From CAZJYI01 sp964550025 (lineage in GTDB: Bacteria > Verrucomicrobiota > Kiritimatiellia > UBA8416 > CAYOBW01), in contig CAZJYI010000040.1 of NCBI GenBank assembly GCA_964550025.1, positions 14,028 to 78,027 of the forward strand: DNA of 64,000 nt, given 5' to 3'. This document shows, piece by piece, positions 1 through 10,293 of this stretch. How positions within the stretch are numbered: the stretch's first letter is position 1; the number at the start of each line of letters is the position of its first letter. Both the position numbers and the translations under genes were made by a program. Under the pieces are notes generated by a model. The model ran no database searches. It saw only the letters and a list, made by a program, of their open reading frames with translations, and had not been told where the DNA came from.

Positions 1-14
1 CATGCAGTTCATTG

Positions 15-1181
15 TCAGTAGCCCAGGTTGACGGTCCACATCTTGAGCTTGCTGGTGTTCTCCTCCGTCACGTAGAACTTATCCCCCTTCATCAGCGGGA
101 TGCACTGGAAGGAGGTGTCGGCACCGCCCGAACTGTGAAAGAAGTTATCCTGGAAATACACCGTGCCGCTTGAGTCCTTGAGCCTGACGTTATGCTTGCC
201 GCGGTAGGCATAGATCATGAGAAAGCAGTCTTTCCAGGCGGTGTACTCGTAGTCCTCATACACCGTATTGCGTTTTCGCAGGACCTTTCCACGGAGGCGG
301 ATATCCCCGTTGCCATTGCCGGGATTCAGATAGATGTATCCGTCGGCGTGTACATCAACATTTCGCTCGCCCCTGATATCGACATCGCGTGAGGCCCTGA
401 CATCGACATCCCCTGACGCTTTAAGCTTGATGTCGTCCCCCAAATCGTTCTCGATGCCCAGCTCCAGCGTCAAGTCCTCGCCCCATGCATCCGGGTTGTA
501 GTACTTGAGATAGGCCTTGTCTCCGCTGCCTCCGCTTGGATTCAGTGGGAACACGATGCCGTCGTCGCCGCCGGAACCGTCCGTCGGGTAGGCGCCCTTC
601 TCCAGGAATGCGCTCGCCTCTTTGCCGTCCACCGTATCGGCATCCAGGGCGACAACCGCAACGGCGGCGGTGCTCGCGTTGTCGGCCTGCGCAGCATGCT
701 CGGCGTAGGCGGCCAGCTCGGCGCGCTGGGCCGTCAACGCATACGGGGAACTGAGCAACTGCTGCCGAGGGGTGATCTCGCTCCCGCCGTGCATGGTCAA
801 CCCCATGTAGCGGTTGGGCTCGTCCAGAGCGTCCGGCAGGTTGTCGTAGGCGGCGCCGGCGATGTTCTGTCCCCCAAAACCGAGGACAACATTGAAGTAC
901 CCGTCCATGACATGCACGGGGTACGCCTGTCCCCACAGCAGGTTGCCGCCCGTCGGCGCGTCCCAGATCCGGAACGCCACGATGTAGTTGCCGTTCGATG
1001 CCGCGTTACCCTGGTGGTCTCTCAGTACGCCCTGGTAGTTGACCAGGTAGGGTACCCTGGGGTCCTCGGCCACCGCCAGCGGACACACCCACGCGGAGAC
1101 GGCACACAAGGCCGCCAGCGCCGTCAGCACGGCGCGCCCCCGTCCCGCATCGTACTTCATCTTCGACACTGCCCTGTTCAT
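15..1181 (-). CDS. Secreted protein with tail-fibre-like region
   Basis: The 388-residue product starts at the ATG at 1181, which has an AGGAGG ribosome site seven bases upstream; an ATG further upstream would overlap the preceding gene. Residues 1 to about 38 form a basic then hydrophobic signal peptide ending near 'PLAVAED'. The mature part opens with 'PYLVNYQGVLRDHQGN', a motif I associate with secreted proteins related to phage tail-fibre repeats, followed by an Ala-rich heptad-like stretch and 'DADTVDGKEASAFLEKG', the 'DTxDGxxASAF' motif of tail fibres. A short repetitive part alternates 'DVDVRASRDVDIRGERNVDV' and probably forms a beta-solenoid. The C-terminal 80 residues are unrecognised. 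It lies 28 bp behind the next gene upstream and is probably co-transcribed with it. Role unknown; a fibrous surface protein is the simplest guess. Confidence 0.75.
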   Translation of the reverse strand: MNRAVSKMKYDAGRGRAVLTALAALCAVSAWVCPLAVAEDPRVPYLVNYQGVLRDHQGNAASNGNYIVAFRIWDAPTGGNLLWGQAYPVHVMDGYFNVVLGFGGQNIAGAAYDNLPDALDEPNRYMGLTMHGGSEITPRQQLLSSPYALTAQRAELAAYAEHAAQADNASTAAVAVVALDADTVDGKEASAFLEKGAYPTDGSGGDDGIVFPLNPSGGSGDKAYLKYYNPDAWGEDLTLELGIENDLGDDIKLKASGDVDVRASRDVDIRGERNVDVHADGYIYLNPGNGNGDIRLRGKVLRKRNTVYEDYEYTAWKDCFLMIYAYRGKHNVRLKDSSGTVYFQDNFFHSSGGADTSFQCIPLMKGDKFYVTEENTSKLKMWTVNLGY

Positions 1182-1209
1182 TCGTACTCCTCCTGCCTTT
1201 GTTCGGCGG

Positions 1210-3162
1210 TCACTCTCCCTCAATTCGTACATCACGCATGATCCGCTCCAGCCCGAACACCCCCCTCACGTGAATCGGCTCCTTGCGTAGACCGCGCACG
1301 ATTTCGCGGTATTCGCCCTCCGTCTCGTCCGTTCCCCAAAATGTGTACCCCGTGGCCGGGATTTCGTTCGTCGAGAACGCCAGCGTCACCGACCGCACCA
1401 CCGAAAACGACTCCACCCCCTCGGCCAGCGCCGTCGCGGAGTAGTCCTCGTCGAGGTTGTCGTGGTCCGGGTGGTGGGCGTGGACGAAAGGACTGACCAG
1501 GCTGTCGTATGGAAGCACCACGTCGACTCGAAGCTGTCCCCCCATATCACCGGTCATGGCAACCGGATCGCACAGGGGAAACGCCGCGGAACTGACGCGG
1601 TAGGCTTGGTCAACCGAGGGCGGTACGTCCCTCTCGTCGGCATAGAGCCGGTAGTCCACGTACTCCACGGACGACGTGGTCACGAGTAACTCCCCCTCGT
1701 ACCGGTTGGTCGTCACCGTCACTTCGTCACGGTCCGTCCCTGCCAACACCACGCGTTGCAGGAGACGCGCCCGGCCGGCCTCGTCGACGTGCACCAGCAA
1801 CCGGAAAGAGAAGGCGGACGCCGTCGGTTCCGTGTCCGCCGTGCCGCTGAGGGGCCGGCTGACCTCGTTGATGGAGGCCTGGCCGATCCACAGGCCTTCG
1901 TAGTGATGGTGTGCCGGCGGCGCGTCGCCGTCCCCCGCGGCCAGGCTCCGCAGCCTGACGGTCTGCGTCTCGGCCGACACCGGCACCAGGAGTCGGATGG
2001 ACTGCTCCGCATCCGCGATCTCCAGAACACTCTGGTAGGCCGCACCATTGGTTCCCAGGGGTGCATACGGCTCGAAATCCCCCCGCCGCACGCCAAGACG
2101 TACCACCCACTCCGCGCCCGGGCCGAGCGAATGCGTCAACGTGTTCGTCAATGGGACCCACTCCCACCCTTCACCGGGCATGCCGCCGACGAAGTACGAA
2201 AGCTGCACGTCGCCGGCGACCTCCGCAAGGCCGGGCGGAGCCGGCTCGGACGGTAGCAGGCGAAGCTGTACCGTCATCGAACGCGTCGAGGAGACATTCC
2301 GGATCTCCACATCCTGCTCGTTCAGCGTACGCCCGAAATCGACACCGCCGGCCGTCGAGGGAGTCACCTCCAGCGGTGCGGAGAACGGCGTGAAATGGTC
2401 GCACTTGACCCAGTATGCCGCGCCGGGCTCGATCTGCGCACGAGCCGTCTGTACGATCTCGCGTTCCTCACCGGCTTGATCGATACGATGGACCTGCCCG
2501 CGGTTCCCGGGACTCAGGTCTATCCCCGGCGGTGTGGACTCGAAGTAGTCCGCAAAGGTCGGCGGGTTGACGGCATTGACCGGCAAGCCCACCAGGTTGA
2601 AGGAATCCGGCAACCACTCGATCCGGGCAATGCCCGGCCGCCCCTTGATGCTCCATTCGAACGCCGCGGCGGCATCCGACACCTTTACGAGGTAAGCTTC
2701 GCCCCCGCGCAGCGATACCAGGTTTCGCACAAAGGCCTGAGGATGAGACGGCGGCAGCCACGTCAACCAGTGGTCGTCTTCGGGAAAGAGCGTGAGCGGA
2801 CTCTCACCGAACTGAACGAGGGGCGCGTACCGGTTCCACTTCCACACACTCTCCACCTGAGGCAGCGCGGCAAACACGTCGTCGCACTCGGAGGGATGTG
2901 GAGTCACGGTCAGGTAGACCGCGTTCCAGCCGGGCCGAAGCGTTCGACTCTCCGTCTGCCATTGCGCGCAGGCGGAGAGGGCGAACGTGCACAGCACGAC
3001 GGCCGCCATATTCTGACGGCAAAACGGCCGCAGGCAATACCGTTCGAATTGCTCGCGAACGAACAGTCGGCCTGTTCGAGTCGTTCGCAAACGAACAGTG
3101 TCGGCCACTGCGCCCCCCCAAACGGAAACAGAAAACACACGGACTGGTGCAAGTTTTGTCAT
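1210..3162 (-). CDS. Large secreted protein of unknown function
   Basis: I do not recognise a named family. From the ATG at 3162, preceded by a well-placed GGGAGGA, the product is 650 residues. A hydrophobic stretch ending in 'TFALSACAQW' lies about 52 residues in and looks like a signal peptide or lipobox (L-S-A-C), so the ATG at 3009, without an obvious ribosome site, may be the true start. The mature part begins 'LRPGWNAVYLTVTPHP', a phrase typical of large exported proteins in PVC bacteria, then consists of beta-rich sequence with aromatic and Thr/Ser-rich strands and no visible catalytic motif. It lacks the FYRL tail of the giant neighbours. Between the two candidate starts lies a 30-bp imperfect direct repeat containing palindromes. 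Identity as a gene is secure; start and function are not. Confidence 0.65.
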   Translation of the reverse strand: MTKLAPVRVFSVSVWGGAVADTVRLRTTRTGRLFVREQFERYCLRPFCRQNMAAVVLCTFALSACAQWQTESRTLRPGWNAVYLTVTPHPSECDDVFAALPQVESVWKWNRYAPLVQFGESPLTLFPEDDHWLTWLPPSHPQAFVRNLVSLRGGEAYLVKVSDAAAAFEWSIKGRPGIARIEWLPDSFNLVGLPVNAVNPPTFADYFESTPPGIDLSPGNRGQVHRIDQAGEEREIVQTARAQIEPGAAYWVKCDHFTPFSAPLEVTPSTAGGVDFGRTLNEQDVEIRNVSSTRSMTVQLRLLPSEPAPPGLAEVAGDVQLSYFVGGMPGEGWEWVPLTNTLTHSLGPGAEWVVRLGVRRGDFEPYAPLGTNGAAYQSVLEIADAEQSIRLLVPVSAETQTVRLRSLAAGDGDAPPAHHHYEGLWIGQASINEVSRPLSGTADTEPTASAFSFRLLVHVDEAGRARLLQRVVLAGTDRDEVTVTTNRYEGELLVTTSSVEYVDYRLYADERDVPPSVDQAYRVSSAAFPLCDPVAMTGDMGGQLRVDVVLPYDSLVSPFVHAHHPDHDNLDEDYSATALAEGVESFSVVRSVTLAFSTNEIPATGYTFWGTDETEGEYREIVRGLRKEPIHVRGVFGLERIMRDVRIEGE

Positions 3163-3375
3163 CGGTGGTCCTCCCCGCTCTTCACCCGATGCGCATCCTG
3201 CTCGCACGCTGCGTGCCAACCTTGCATTTGGCGTGTGGGAAATCTGTCGCGCAACTGCGATCGGGGGCAAGGCGAACCGTATTGCCGGGCAGCGACGCAG
3301 TTTGTGGACCACTGCGTGCAAATCCACGGGCTCGCGCGCGGCATTGCCTTTGCGGGAGAAGGCCAGCGCCGATAT
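3163..3375. other. Intergenic gap, 213 bp
   Basis: This spacer separates giant gene A from the next gene downstream. I see no convincing gene, promoter or terminator in it. Confidence 0.5.
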
Positions 3376-6300
3376 TCAGGGCTTCTTCACCTGCAACCGG
3401 TAGAACGGACCCCGCGACGGCACGTTCGTGTCCGTCAACGAATCCGCGCCGCCCGCGCCCGTCTTCACGGTGATCAGTGACCAGCGATCAGTGATAAGTG
3501 AGGCGCGGCCGTGCAGGGAGTAGAAACGCACAGGCGAGGAGTCAAACGCGATCACCGCCGGCGATGACTTGGAAACGCCCGTAATGCGGAACACGCTGTC
3601 CGCATCCCGCGGGTCTGTGTCGGCGATGGTCTCGTCGAAGTCGCTCATCGAATCGCCGTCGGTATCGGCCACACGGCTCAAGTACTCGTAGCAACCCATG
3701 TCAACCGTCGCCACGCGGTCGGCGTCGCCGTCGAGCGGACGGGGCGTGCCGTCGAGGTCGACGGCGACGGCGGCCAGGTCTGTGCCCGTATCGATGCATG
3801 GCGACCCGCCTGCGGCGGAGAGCCGATAGCTGCCTCCGCCCACGAACTGTGGATCGGTCGTGGTGGAGGAGTACTGGATCACGCCGGCACCGTAGGTGTT
3901 GCTGCCCGATGAAACCGCCGTGTTGTCGTAGACGATGCCGTTTATGCAGGTTGCACCCGCCCCGAAGTAGATGCCGCCGCCCACGTTGCCGGCTCTGTTG
4001 TCGGCTATGGTGCAGTTCTCGATTCTTGCGCCAGGGGCAGTGGAGCGAACGCACACGCCGCCGCCCTTGTCCGTACAGGCGTTGTCCACGACCAGGCAGT
4101 TGCGCGCCGTGCCGCCGCTCCAGAAGAAGAGCCCGCCGCCATCGCCGCTGCTGCCCGGAGCCGTGTTGTTGCGCACAATGCAGCGTTCGAGCAACCCGTC
4201 GGTGTGCAGGTGCACGCCACCGCCGCCGTAGACACCGGTAGGGGAGGCCGTATTGCCTTCGATGACGCAATCGACGATGTGGCCGCCATAGTGGAGGTCG
4301 GCCCCGCCGCCGGTCACGTTGGCCGAGCATCCGCGGATCAGGCAGTTGGACACCGTGCCGCCGCGCGACAAGAAGACCCCGCCGCCGCGCTGGTAGGCGC
4401 CCCAGTCCCCCGATGTCTGCGTGTGCCCGTTGGTGATCGTGAATCCGGCCAGCAGACCGTCCGAGATGTAGACGCACCGCGCCGCCAGCGGGCCGTTGTC
4501 CCCAGCGTCCGAAGCGCCGACGATGAGGGTGTCGGCAGGTCCATTGACGGACGACACGAGGATGTCCTTCTCTATCGCGATGCGGTTGGTGAAGCCCTGG
4601 CCGTGCACCACGACGCCGCCCGTATCGTATACGCCGTTGGAGACCAGTACCGAGTCGCCCGCCGACGCCGTCTCGACGGCATCCTGCAGCACGTGGGCGG
4701 CCGTCGCCCAGTTGGTGTACGGCCAGGTACTGCCCCCGCCCGGTGAAGCGTAGTGCATGGGCGAATCGTCGCCGTGCTCCATCGTACGCGTGATAGTGAC
4801 GGTATCGCTGGCAACCGCGCCCACCGAGTTACTGCCCCACACCGTGATGGCGTTGCCGCCGGGGTCCAGACCGATACCCGCAACCGTCCACGGGGTTACG
4901 GCCGAAAACGTGTTGCCCGCACGGGTCAGGGCATTGGTCCACCTCATCAGGCCGACCACAGACGTGCTTTTCCACCCACCGATGGTGCAGGTCGTGGTCT
5001 GGTAGGCCACGGTGGCGTTGTCATTCGTGATGTCCAGCATGGGCCACGGGATGTACTCGTAGGCGCCCAGATCCACCGTGCCGTCGGCAATGCGCTGGCA
5101 GCCGTCCAGGTCAAGTGCCATTGTTGCATGGGCGTTGTTACCCGCATTCACGCAGGGGGAATCCCGGCGCAGACGGTAGTTGCCGCCGACGGCATCTACA
5201 AACCGCGGGGCGTCCGTAATGCAATTGCCCCCCAGGGCCGGTATCGTGCAGTTGTAGTCGTACGTCGAGGCCCCGTCACGCACATTGGCGTTGGCCGGAG
5301 CCGTGTTGGAGTAGATCACGCAGTTGTGAACTTTGGCAATCCGGCTGGCCCAGAAACCGCCCGCCTGCTCCCCGGCCTCGTTGCCCGCGATCGTGCAGCC
5401 CACGACGGCTGACATGTCCTGCCCGAATACGCCGCCGCCCCGCCAGCCGCACGTGTTGTCGGCCACGAGGCAGTTGATCAGGCTGCCGCGGATCGTCCAT
5501 ACGCCGCCGCCGCCGTCGTCGGCCGTGTTGCCGACGATCTCGCAGTGCTCGAGGGTTCCCCCGCCGTTGATGATCACGCCTCCGCCGTCGTACTGCGTGG
5601 CCTCGTTATTCGCAATACGGCACCACCGGGCCACGCCACCGCGGTCGAAGTCGAGTCCGCCGGCGTTCGCCGCCGTGTTGCTCTCGATGATCGAGTCGAC
5701 CAGGAGTCCCCCTCCGTCGAAGTACACGCCGGCCGCATAGTACGACGCACATCCAGTCACCACACAGTTGGTCACCGTTCCGCCGCCGTCGAGGTAGGCG
5801 CCCGCGCCCCGCTTGTCCACGGCACCCCCGATCCGTACGCCGTGTCCCTCCGTCAACGTGAAGCCGTCGAGCACGGCGCCGGGGGTCAGGTAGGCGCAAC
5901 GCACGGCGGAATAGCCCTCCGGGCCGTTCCCGACGATCAGGGTGTCCGCGGGGCCGTTCACGCTGCGAACCGTCACGGGCTTGGTCAGCAGCACGCGGTT
6001 GGTCAGTACCAGGTCCTCCATGGTCACGCCGCCCGCGTCGTACACCCCGTTGGTCGCCAGCACGGTATCGTTGCTCGACGCCACATCTACGGCCTCCTGG
6101 ATCGTGTGCGCCGCCGTGGTCCAGTTGGTATACGGCCACGCGGACGCGGGACTGTTGGTCCAGACGTAGTGCAGGGGCGAATCGCCGCCGTGCTCGACCA
6201 GGCGCGTGATGGTCACGCTGTCACTGGGCTGCTCGCCCTGGCTGCCGAACCCGGACACGGTGATCGTGTTTGCTCCCCATCCGAGGGGAACGGGAACCGA

Positions 6301-9300
6301 CCAGGGCGACTCGGCCGGAAACGTGCCGGAATCTCCCGTGCCGCTGTTGGACCACTCCATTGTACCGACGACCGGCCCCGAGTTGGTCCCGCCGACAATC
6401 ACGCTCGCCACCTCGCCAAACACGGTTGCGTTCTCGTTGGTGACGTGAATCGACGGCGGCCAGTACTCGTAGGCGCCCAGATCGACCGTTCCAGAAAGAC
6501 GCGGGTTGTGATCCAGATCGAGCGGCATGGCCGCACGGGCGGTGTTGCCCGTGTCGATGCAGGGCGAGTAATACCGCAGGCGGAAGTCGCCGTTCCGGTT
6601 TACGAAGTCCGGGTTGTCGTAGAAACAGTCGCGGTATTTCGAGGTCCACATGCGGTCCTTGGTGGTGAGTGTGTTGTAGACGCGGGTCTGCTGGCCGCCG
6701 GCGTACGTCTCGAAGGTCTTGCCAAAGATCGTGTTTTTGTAGACGACGCAGTTGTACACGGGCCCGCCGTCCCACAGGTCGAGCCCCGCGGCCTCGTTGG
6801 TGTAGTACCCCTGGTCCGTCGCCGTGTTATAGGCGATGGTACAGTTGACGACCGGACCGCACTCGTACCAGTAGACCCCGCCGATGTACTCGACGGCGGA
6901 GTTGTCGGCCACCAGGCAGTTTTCCAGGCTGGTAGCCGTCGTTCCGTGATCGTCGCTGAAGCCGCGCACACCGCCGCCGTAGTTGGCCTCATTGTCCACA
7001 ACGGTGCAGCGGACAACCTTTCCCGTCTCGTAAACGTAGACACCGCCGCCGCTGCCGCCATTCTCGTTGACGGCGCTATTGTCATGGATGAGGCAGTCGA
7101 TCAGCAAGCCGCCCCCGTACAGGGCTACCCCGCCCCCCCAGTAGTCGGCCCAGCAGTCGGTGACGATGCAGTTCGTCACCGTCCCCCCCGCCTCGAGATA
7201 GGCGCCGCCGCCGGTCCGCTCGCGGCTGAGACTGCCGTAGTCCAAGGTGTGGCCTCCCCGTAGCGTGAAGCCGCTGAGTACGGCTCCCGCCTGGAGATAG
7301 GCGCAGCGGATTCCATCCTGGCTGTCGCTGCTGTACCTGCCCTTGATGACCGTGACGTCAGGCCCGTTCACGCTCTGTACCGTGAGGACCTTGTTGATCA
7401 TCACGCGATTCAGCGCACTACGCCCCGGCCGCCTCGCGCCGCCGCTGTCGTAGAGACCGTCCGCGACCCAGACGACACCGCTGCTTGCCGCCGCGTTCAC
7501 CGCGCTCTGCATCACCGTTGCGGCCGTGGCCCAGTTGGTATAGGGGGCGACGTTGCCGCCGGTCAGCGAAACGTAGTGCACGGAAGGCGGCATGGGGTCG
7601 CCGGTCCGCACGATCGTCACGCTGTTGCTTCCGGCTTGCCCTACGGCGTTGGTGCCCCACACCGTGACCAGGTTTTCCCCCATCGCCAGCGGAACGCCTA
7701 CGGCCTGCCAGGTGCTGGCAGCGGCAAAGAGGCCGGCAGCGCCCTGGGCGGCATTGCTCCACCCCATGTTGCCGACCATCCCGCCGTCGGCCGTGCCGCC
7801 GAGCGTACAGGCATCCACCTCGGCATAGACGCGCGTGTTATCGACGGGCGGATCGGTGATGACCACGCTGGGCGGGCTCTTCGAGGCCTCGGCCGTATTG
7901 CCGTAGACCCCCATGTTGGCGCGGTAGCCGTGGGGTACCGGCTCATTGCCATAGCCGGCGGCCGGGGCGGCGGCATCGATGGAGGGGCTGTCCACGGCGT
8001 CGCCCAGCCAGCTCCCGGCCGAGGGGGCCCATCGCCCGCCACGGCTCTTCACGTGGAAGTCGCCGTTCGCGGCATCCGCGAACAACGGGTCGTCCCCGAT
8101 GTTCCCCGTGCCACCGGGCCTGGGGTAGGCGCAGCTATAGCGGAAGCTGCCGCCCTGGTAGTCCCTGTACGCGCGTGCGGAGTTGCCGTACACGATGGAG
8201 TCGCGTACCGTGCTGCCATGGGTCCCCCCGCCCAGGTCGGCCGCATGGTTCTCGCTGATCGTCGACTGACGAATGGTGCAGGCGTATACGCCCCCGCCGT
8301 CGTCGCCGGCCGTGTTGCCGTAGAGCAGACAGTGGATCAGCGTGCCGCTGCCGGGGCCGTACACCCCGCCGCCGTCGCGGTCGGCCCCGTTGCCGGTCAC
8401 GATGCAGTTGGTCAGCGTGCCCGTGCCATCCAGCAGCGCACCACCCCCGCAACGGTTGTTCACGGCGTCCCCCGCGGTCCACGTATGTCCGTTGGTCAAT
8501 GTGAAGCCCGAGACAACCGCACCGTCCGAGACATACGCGCAGCGCACCGCCGCCGGTCCGTGTCCGCCGCCGTCGGACAGACCGAGAATCGAGGTGCGGG
8601 ACGGGCCGTTCATGCTCTGCACCGTCACGGCCCGCGCAATGCAGACCCGGTTCGTCAGCCCGCCCCCAGGGGTCGCCGCACCGCCGCTGTCGTAGACCCC
8701 GTTGGTCACCAGCACACTGTCGCCGCCGGACGCGGCATCCACCGCATCCTGGATACGCGCGGCCGCCGTGGCCCAGCTCGTGTAGGGCCAGACGGCTGTC
8801 CCACCCGGCGAAACGTAGTGCAGCGGCGAATTCCCCCCGTGCTCGGTTGTCTGGCGGATCGTCACGCTCGCGCTCGCCGTGCCATTGAGAGTATTCGTGC
8901 CCGACACCCTGATGATGTTGTCCCCCGATTCGAGCGGGATATCCACTACCTGCCAGGTGCCGGACGCCGCGAACGTCCCCGAAGCGCCCTGCGCGGCATT
9001 GCTCCACGCCATCTCGCCGATCACACCGTCATGCGTCGTGCCCTCCACGGTGTAGGTAGTCACATTCGTGTAGACGTAGAGGTCGGCGGCAGGATCGGTG
9101 ATGAGGATCTTCGGCGGCGTTCTCGAGGCCTCCGCCGTATTGCCGTAGAAGCCCATGTTCGCACGTCCGCCGTTGGGCATAGGCTCTTTGCCGTAGTCGG
9201 CGGCCGGATCCGCCGCATCGATGCAGGGACTGTTGACCGTGTCAATCCGCCAGTTGGTCGTCGCTGGGTCCCAGGAGCCACCCCGGCTCATCAAGCGGAA

Positions 9301-10173
9301 ATCTCCGTTCGCGGGATCCACGAAGCGCGGATCGTCGGTGATGTTCCCCGTCCCCCCCGGGTCGAACGTCATGCAGCAGTAATCAACGCTCGGGGCAGGG
9401 GCCGACGACCCGAAGTTCGGGTCACCGCCGCTGATGCCCATGTTGCCGTACACGATCGTGTTTCTTAACGTTCCGCCAATCAGGCAGAACACCCCGCCGC
9501 CGAGCTGGGCCGTGTTGCCCGAGATGGTGCAGTATTCCACTGTGGTACCACGGTGAGTGAATATGCCGCCGCCCTCGTAGCTCGAGTTGCCCGACAGCAG
9601 GCAGTGTTCCAGAGAGCCGCCATGATCAAGGTACACCCCGCCCCCTTTGTCGTCGGCGACGTTGCCGGAGATAGTACAGTACTTCAATGTGCCGCCCCTA
9701 TCGAAGAGCGCACCGGCGCCGTCATGGCTGGTGCAGCCAACGATCACGCAGTTGCTGACGACACTGCCGACCCCCAAGTGCAGGCCCCCTCCGTGAGCGA
9801 AAGTGTCCAGCAGTCCGTTTGTCAGCGTGAAGCCCTCCATTGCGCACGGAGCCGCCAGGTGAACACATCGGATATCGGTACTGCCGACAATGGTGGTGTA
9901 ATCCGGCCCGTTGACGCTCCGCAACGTCAGGGGACGAACGGCCTTCACACGGTTCGCACCCATCCCCCCGGCGTCGTACACTCCATTCGTGACAAGCACC
10001 GTATCGTTGCTCGCCGCCGCGTTCACCGCCCCCTGGATGGTATGGAACGCGTTCGACCACGCCGTCCCCGGCCCGTTCGTCGGACTCCCGCCATCGACAT
10101 AGACCGTCGCGCCCCACCCCACGCCCGCACACACCAACAGCAAAACAACACAACAATTCAGCGCGTTTCTCAT
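3376..10173 (-). CDS. Giant protein A: five beta-helix modules
   Basis: The 2,265-residue exported protein starts at the ATG at 10173, where GGGAGGG stands eight bases upstream and the first 20 residues form a signal peptide ending 'GVGWGATVYVDGG'. Five modules of 300 to 400 residues begin near residues 22, 460, 868, 1334 and 1806. Each opens with '(Y/W)TNWATAAxxIQDAVDAA...VLVTNGVYDxGG', a Pel/choice-of-anchor-Q type beta-helix cap, continues with PbH1 coils of the form 'GGGVY...NCxIxGNxA', and ends 'SPCIDxG...DLD...GTVDxGAYEY' or similar. Ig-like linkers of about 70 residues ('VPLxxGxNxIxVxGTN') resemble glucodextranase domain B. The last ~95 residues are the shared C-terminal domain ending 'GPFYRLQVKKP'. 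No catalytic residues are evident, so an adhesin or structural surface protein is more likely than a lyase. Confidence 0.88.
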   Translation of the reverse strand: MRNALNCCVVLLLVCAGVGWGATVYVDGGSPTNGPGTAWSNAFHTIQGAVNAAASNDTVLVTNGVYDAGGMGANRVKAVRPLTLRSVNGPDYTTIVGSTDIRCVHLAAPCAMEGFTLTNGLLDTFAHGGGLHLGVGSVVSNCVIVGCTSHDGAGALFDRGGTLKYCTISGNVADDKGGGVYLDHGGSLEHCLLSGNSSYEGGGIFTHRGTTVEYCTISGNTAQLGGGVFCLIGGTLRNTIVYGNMGISGGDPNFGSSAPAPSVDYCCMTFDPGGTGNITDDPRFVDPANGDFRLMSRGGSWDPATTNWRIDTVNSPCIDAADPAADYGKEPMPNGGRANMGFYGNTAEASRTPPKILITDPAADLYVYTNVTTYTVEGTTHDGVIGEMAWSNAAQGASGTFAASGTWQVVDIPLESGDNIIRVSGTNTLNGTASASVTIRQTTEHGGNSPLHYVSPGGTAVWPYTSWATAAARIQDAVDAASGGDSVLVTNGVYDSGGAATPGGGLTNRVCIARAVTVQSMNGPSRTSILGLSDGGGHGPAAVRCAYVSDGAVVSGFTLTNGHTWTAGDAVNNRCGGGALLDGTGTLTNCIVTGNGADRDGGGVYGPGSGTLIHCLLYGNTAGDDGGGVYACTIRQSTISENHAADLGGGTHGSTVRDSIVYGNSARAYRDYQGGSFRYSCAYPRPGGTGNIGDDPLFADAANGDFHVKSRGGRWAPSAGSWLGDAVDSPSIDAAAPAAGYGNEPVPHGYRANMGVYGNTAEASKSPPSVVITDPPVDNTRVYAEVDACTLGGTADGGMVGNMGWSNAAQGAAGLFAAASTWQAVGVPLAMGENLVTVWGTNAVGQAGSNSVTIVRTGDPMPPSVHYVSLTGGNVAPYTNWATAATVMQSAVNAAASSGVVWVADGLYDSGGARRPGRSALNRVMINKVLTVQSVNGPDVTVIKGRYSSDSQDGIRCAYLQAGAVLSGFTLRGGHTLDYGSLSRERTGGGAYLEAGGTVTNCIVTDCWADYWGGGVALYGGGLLIDCLIHDNSAVNENGGSGGGVYVYETGKVVRCTVVDNEANYGGGVRGFSDDHGTTATSLENCLVADNSAVEYIGGVYWYECGPVVNCTIAYNTATDQGYYTNEAAGLDLWDGGPVYNCVVYKNTIFGKTFETYAGGQQTRVYNTLTTKDRMWTSKYRDCFYDNPDFVNRNGDFRLRYYSPCIDTGNTARAAMPLDLDHNPRLSGTVDLGAYEYWPPSIHVTNENATVFGEVASVIVGGTNSGPVVGTMEWSNSGTGDSGTFPAESPWSVPVPLGWGANTITVSGFGSQGEQPSDSVTITRLVEHGGDSPLHYVWTNSPASAWPYTNWTTAAHTIQEAVDVASSNDTVLATNGVYDAGGVTMEDLVLTNRVLLTKPVTVRSVNGPADTLIVGNGPEGYSAVRCAYLTPGAVLDGFTLTEGHGVRIGGAVDKRGAGAYLDGGGTVTNCVVTGCASYYAAGVYFDGGGLLVDSIIESNTAANAGGLDFDRGGVARWCRIANNEATQYDGGGVIINGGGTLEHCEIVGNTADDGGGGVWTIRGSLINCLVADNTCGWRGGGVFGQDMSAVVGCTIAGNEAGEQAGGFWASRIAKVHNCVIYSNTAPANANVRDGASTYDYNCTIPALGGNCITDAPRFVDAVGGNYRLRRDSPCVNAGNNAHATMALDLDGCQRIADGTVDLGAYEYIPWPMLDITNDNATVAYQTTTCTIGGWKSTSVVGLMRWTNALTRAGNTFSAVTPWTVAGIGLDPGGNAITVWGSNSVGAVASDTVTITRTMEHGDDSPMHYASPGGGSTWPYTNWATAAHVLQDAVETASAGDSVLVSNGVYDTGGVVVHGQGFTNRIAIEKDILVSSVNGPADTLIVGASDAGDNGPLAARCVYISDGLLAGFTITNGHTQTSGDWGAYQRGGGVFLSRGGTVSNCLIRGCSANVTGGGADLHYGGHIVDCVIEGNTASPTGVYGGGGVHLHTDGLLERCIVRNNTAPGSSGDGGGLFFWSGGTARNCLVVDNACTDKGGGVCVRSTAPGARIENCTIADNRAGNVGGGIYFGAGATCINGIVYDNTAVSSGSNTYGAGVIQYSSTTTDPQFVGGGSYRLSAAGGSPCIDTGTDLAAVAVDLDGTPRPLDGDADRVATVDMGCYEYLSRVADTDGDSMSDFDETIADTDPRDADSVFRITGVSKSSPAVIAFDSSPVRFYSLHGRASLITDRWSLITVKTGAGGADSLTDTNVPSRGPFYRLQVKKP

Positions 10174-10293
10174 CGTATCACCCTCCCAACAGCGTTCCTC
10201 GTCTGAGGGAGAGAATAGCGTCTCACAGCGCGGTTGGCAAACCCTGGACGGCAGTTTCGTAGCGCCCCGCCCTCTGCAAGATGACACGTAGCC

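Noticed and set aside
3376..10173. Polysaccharide lyase activity for the beta-helix modules
   Set aside because: No cluster of conserved acidic, Lys or Arg residues recurs at one coil position across modules, as pectate-lyase-type active sites would need.
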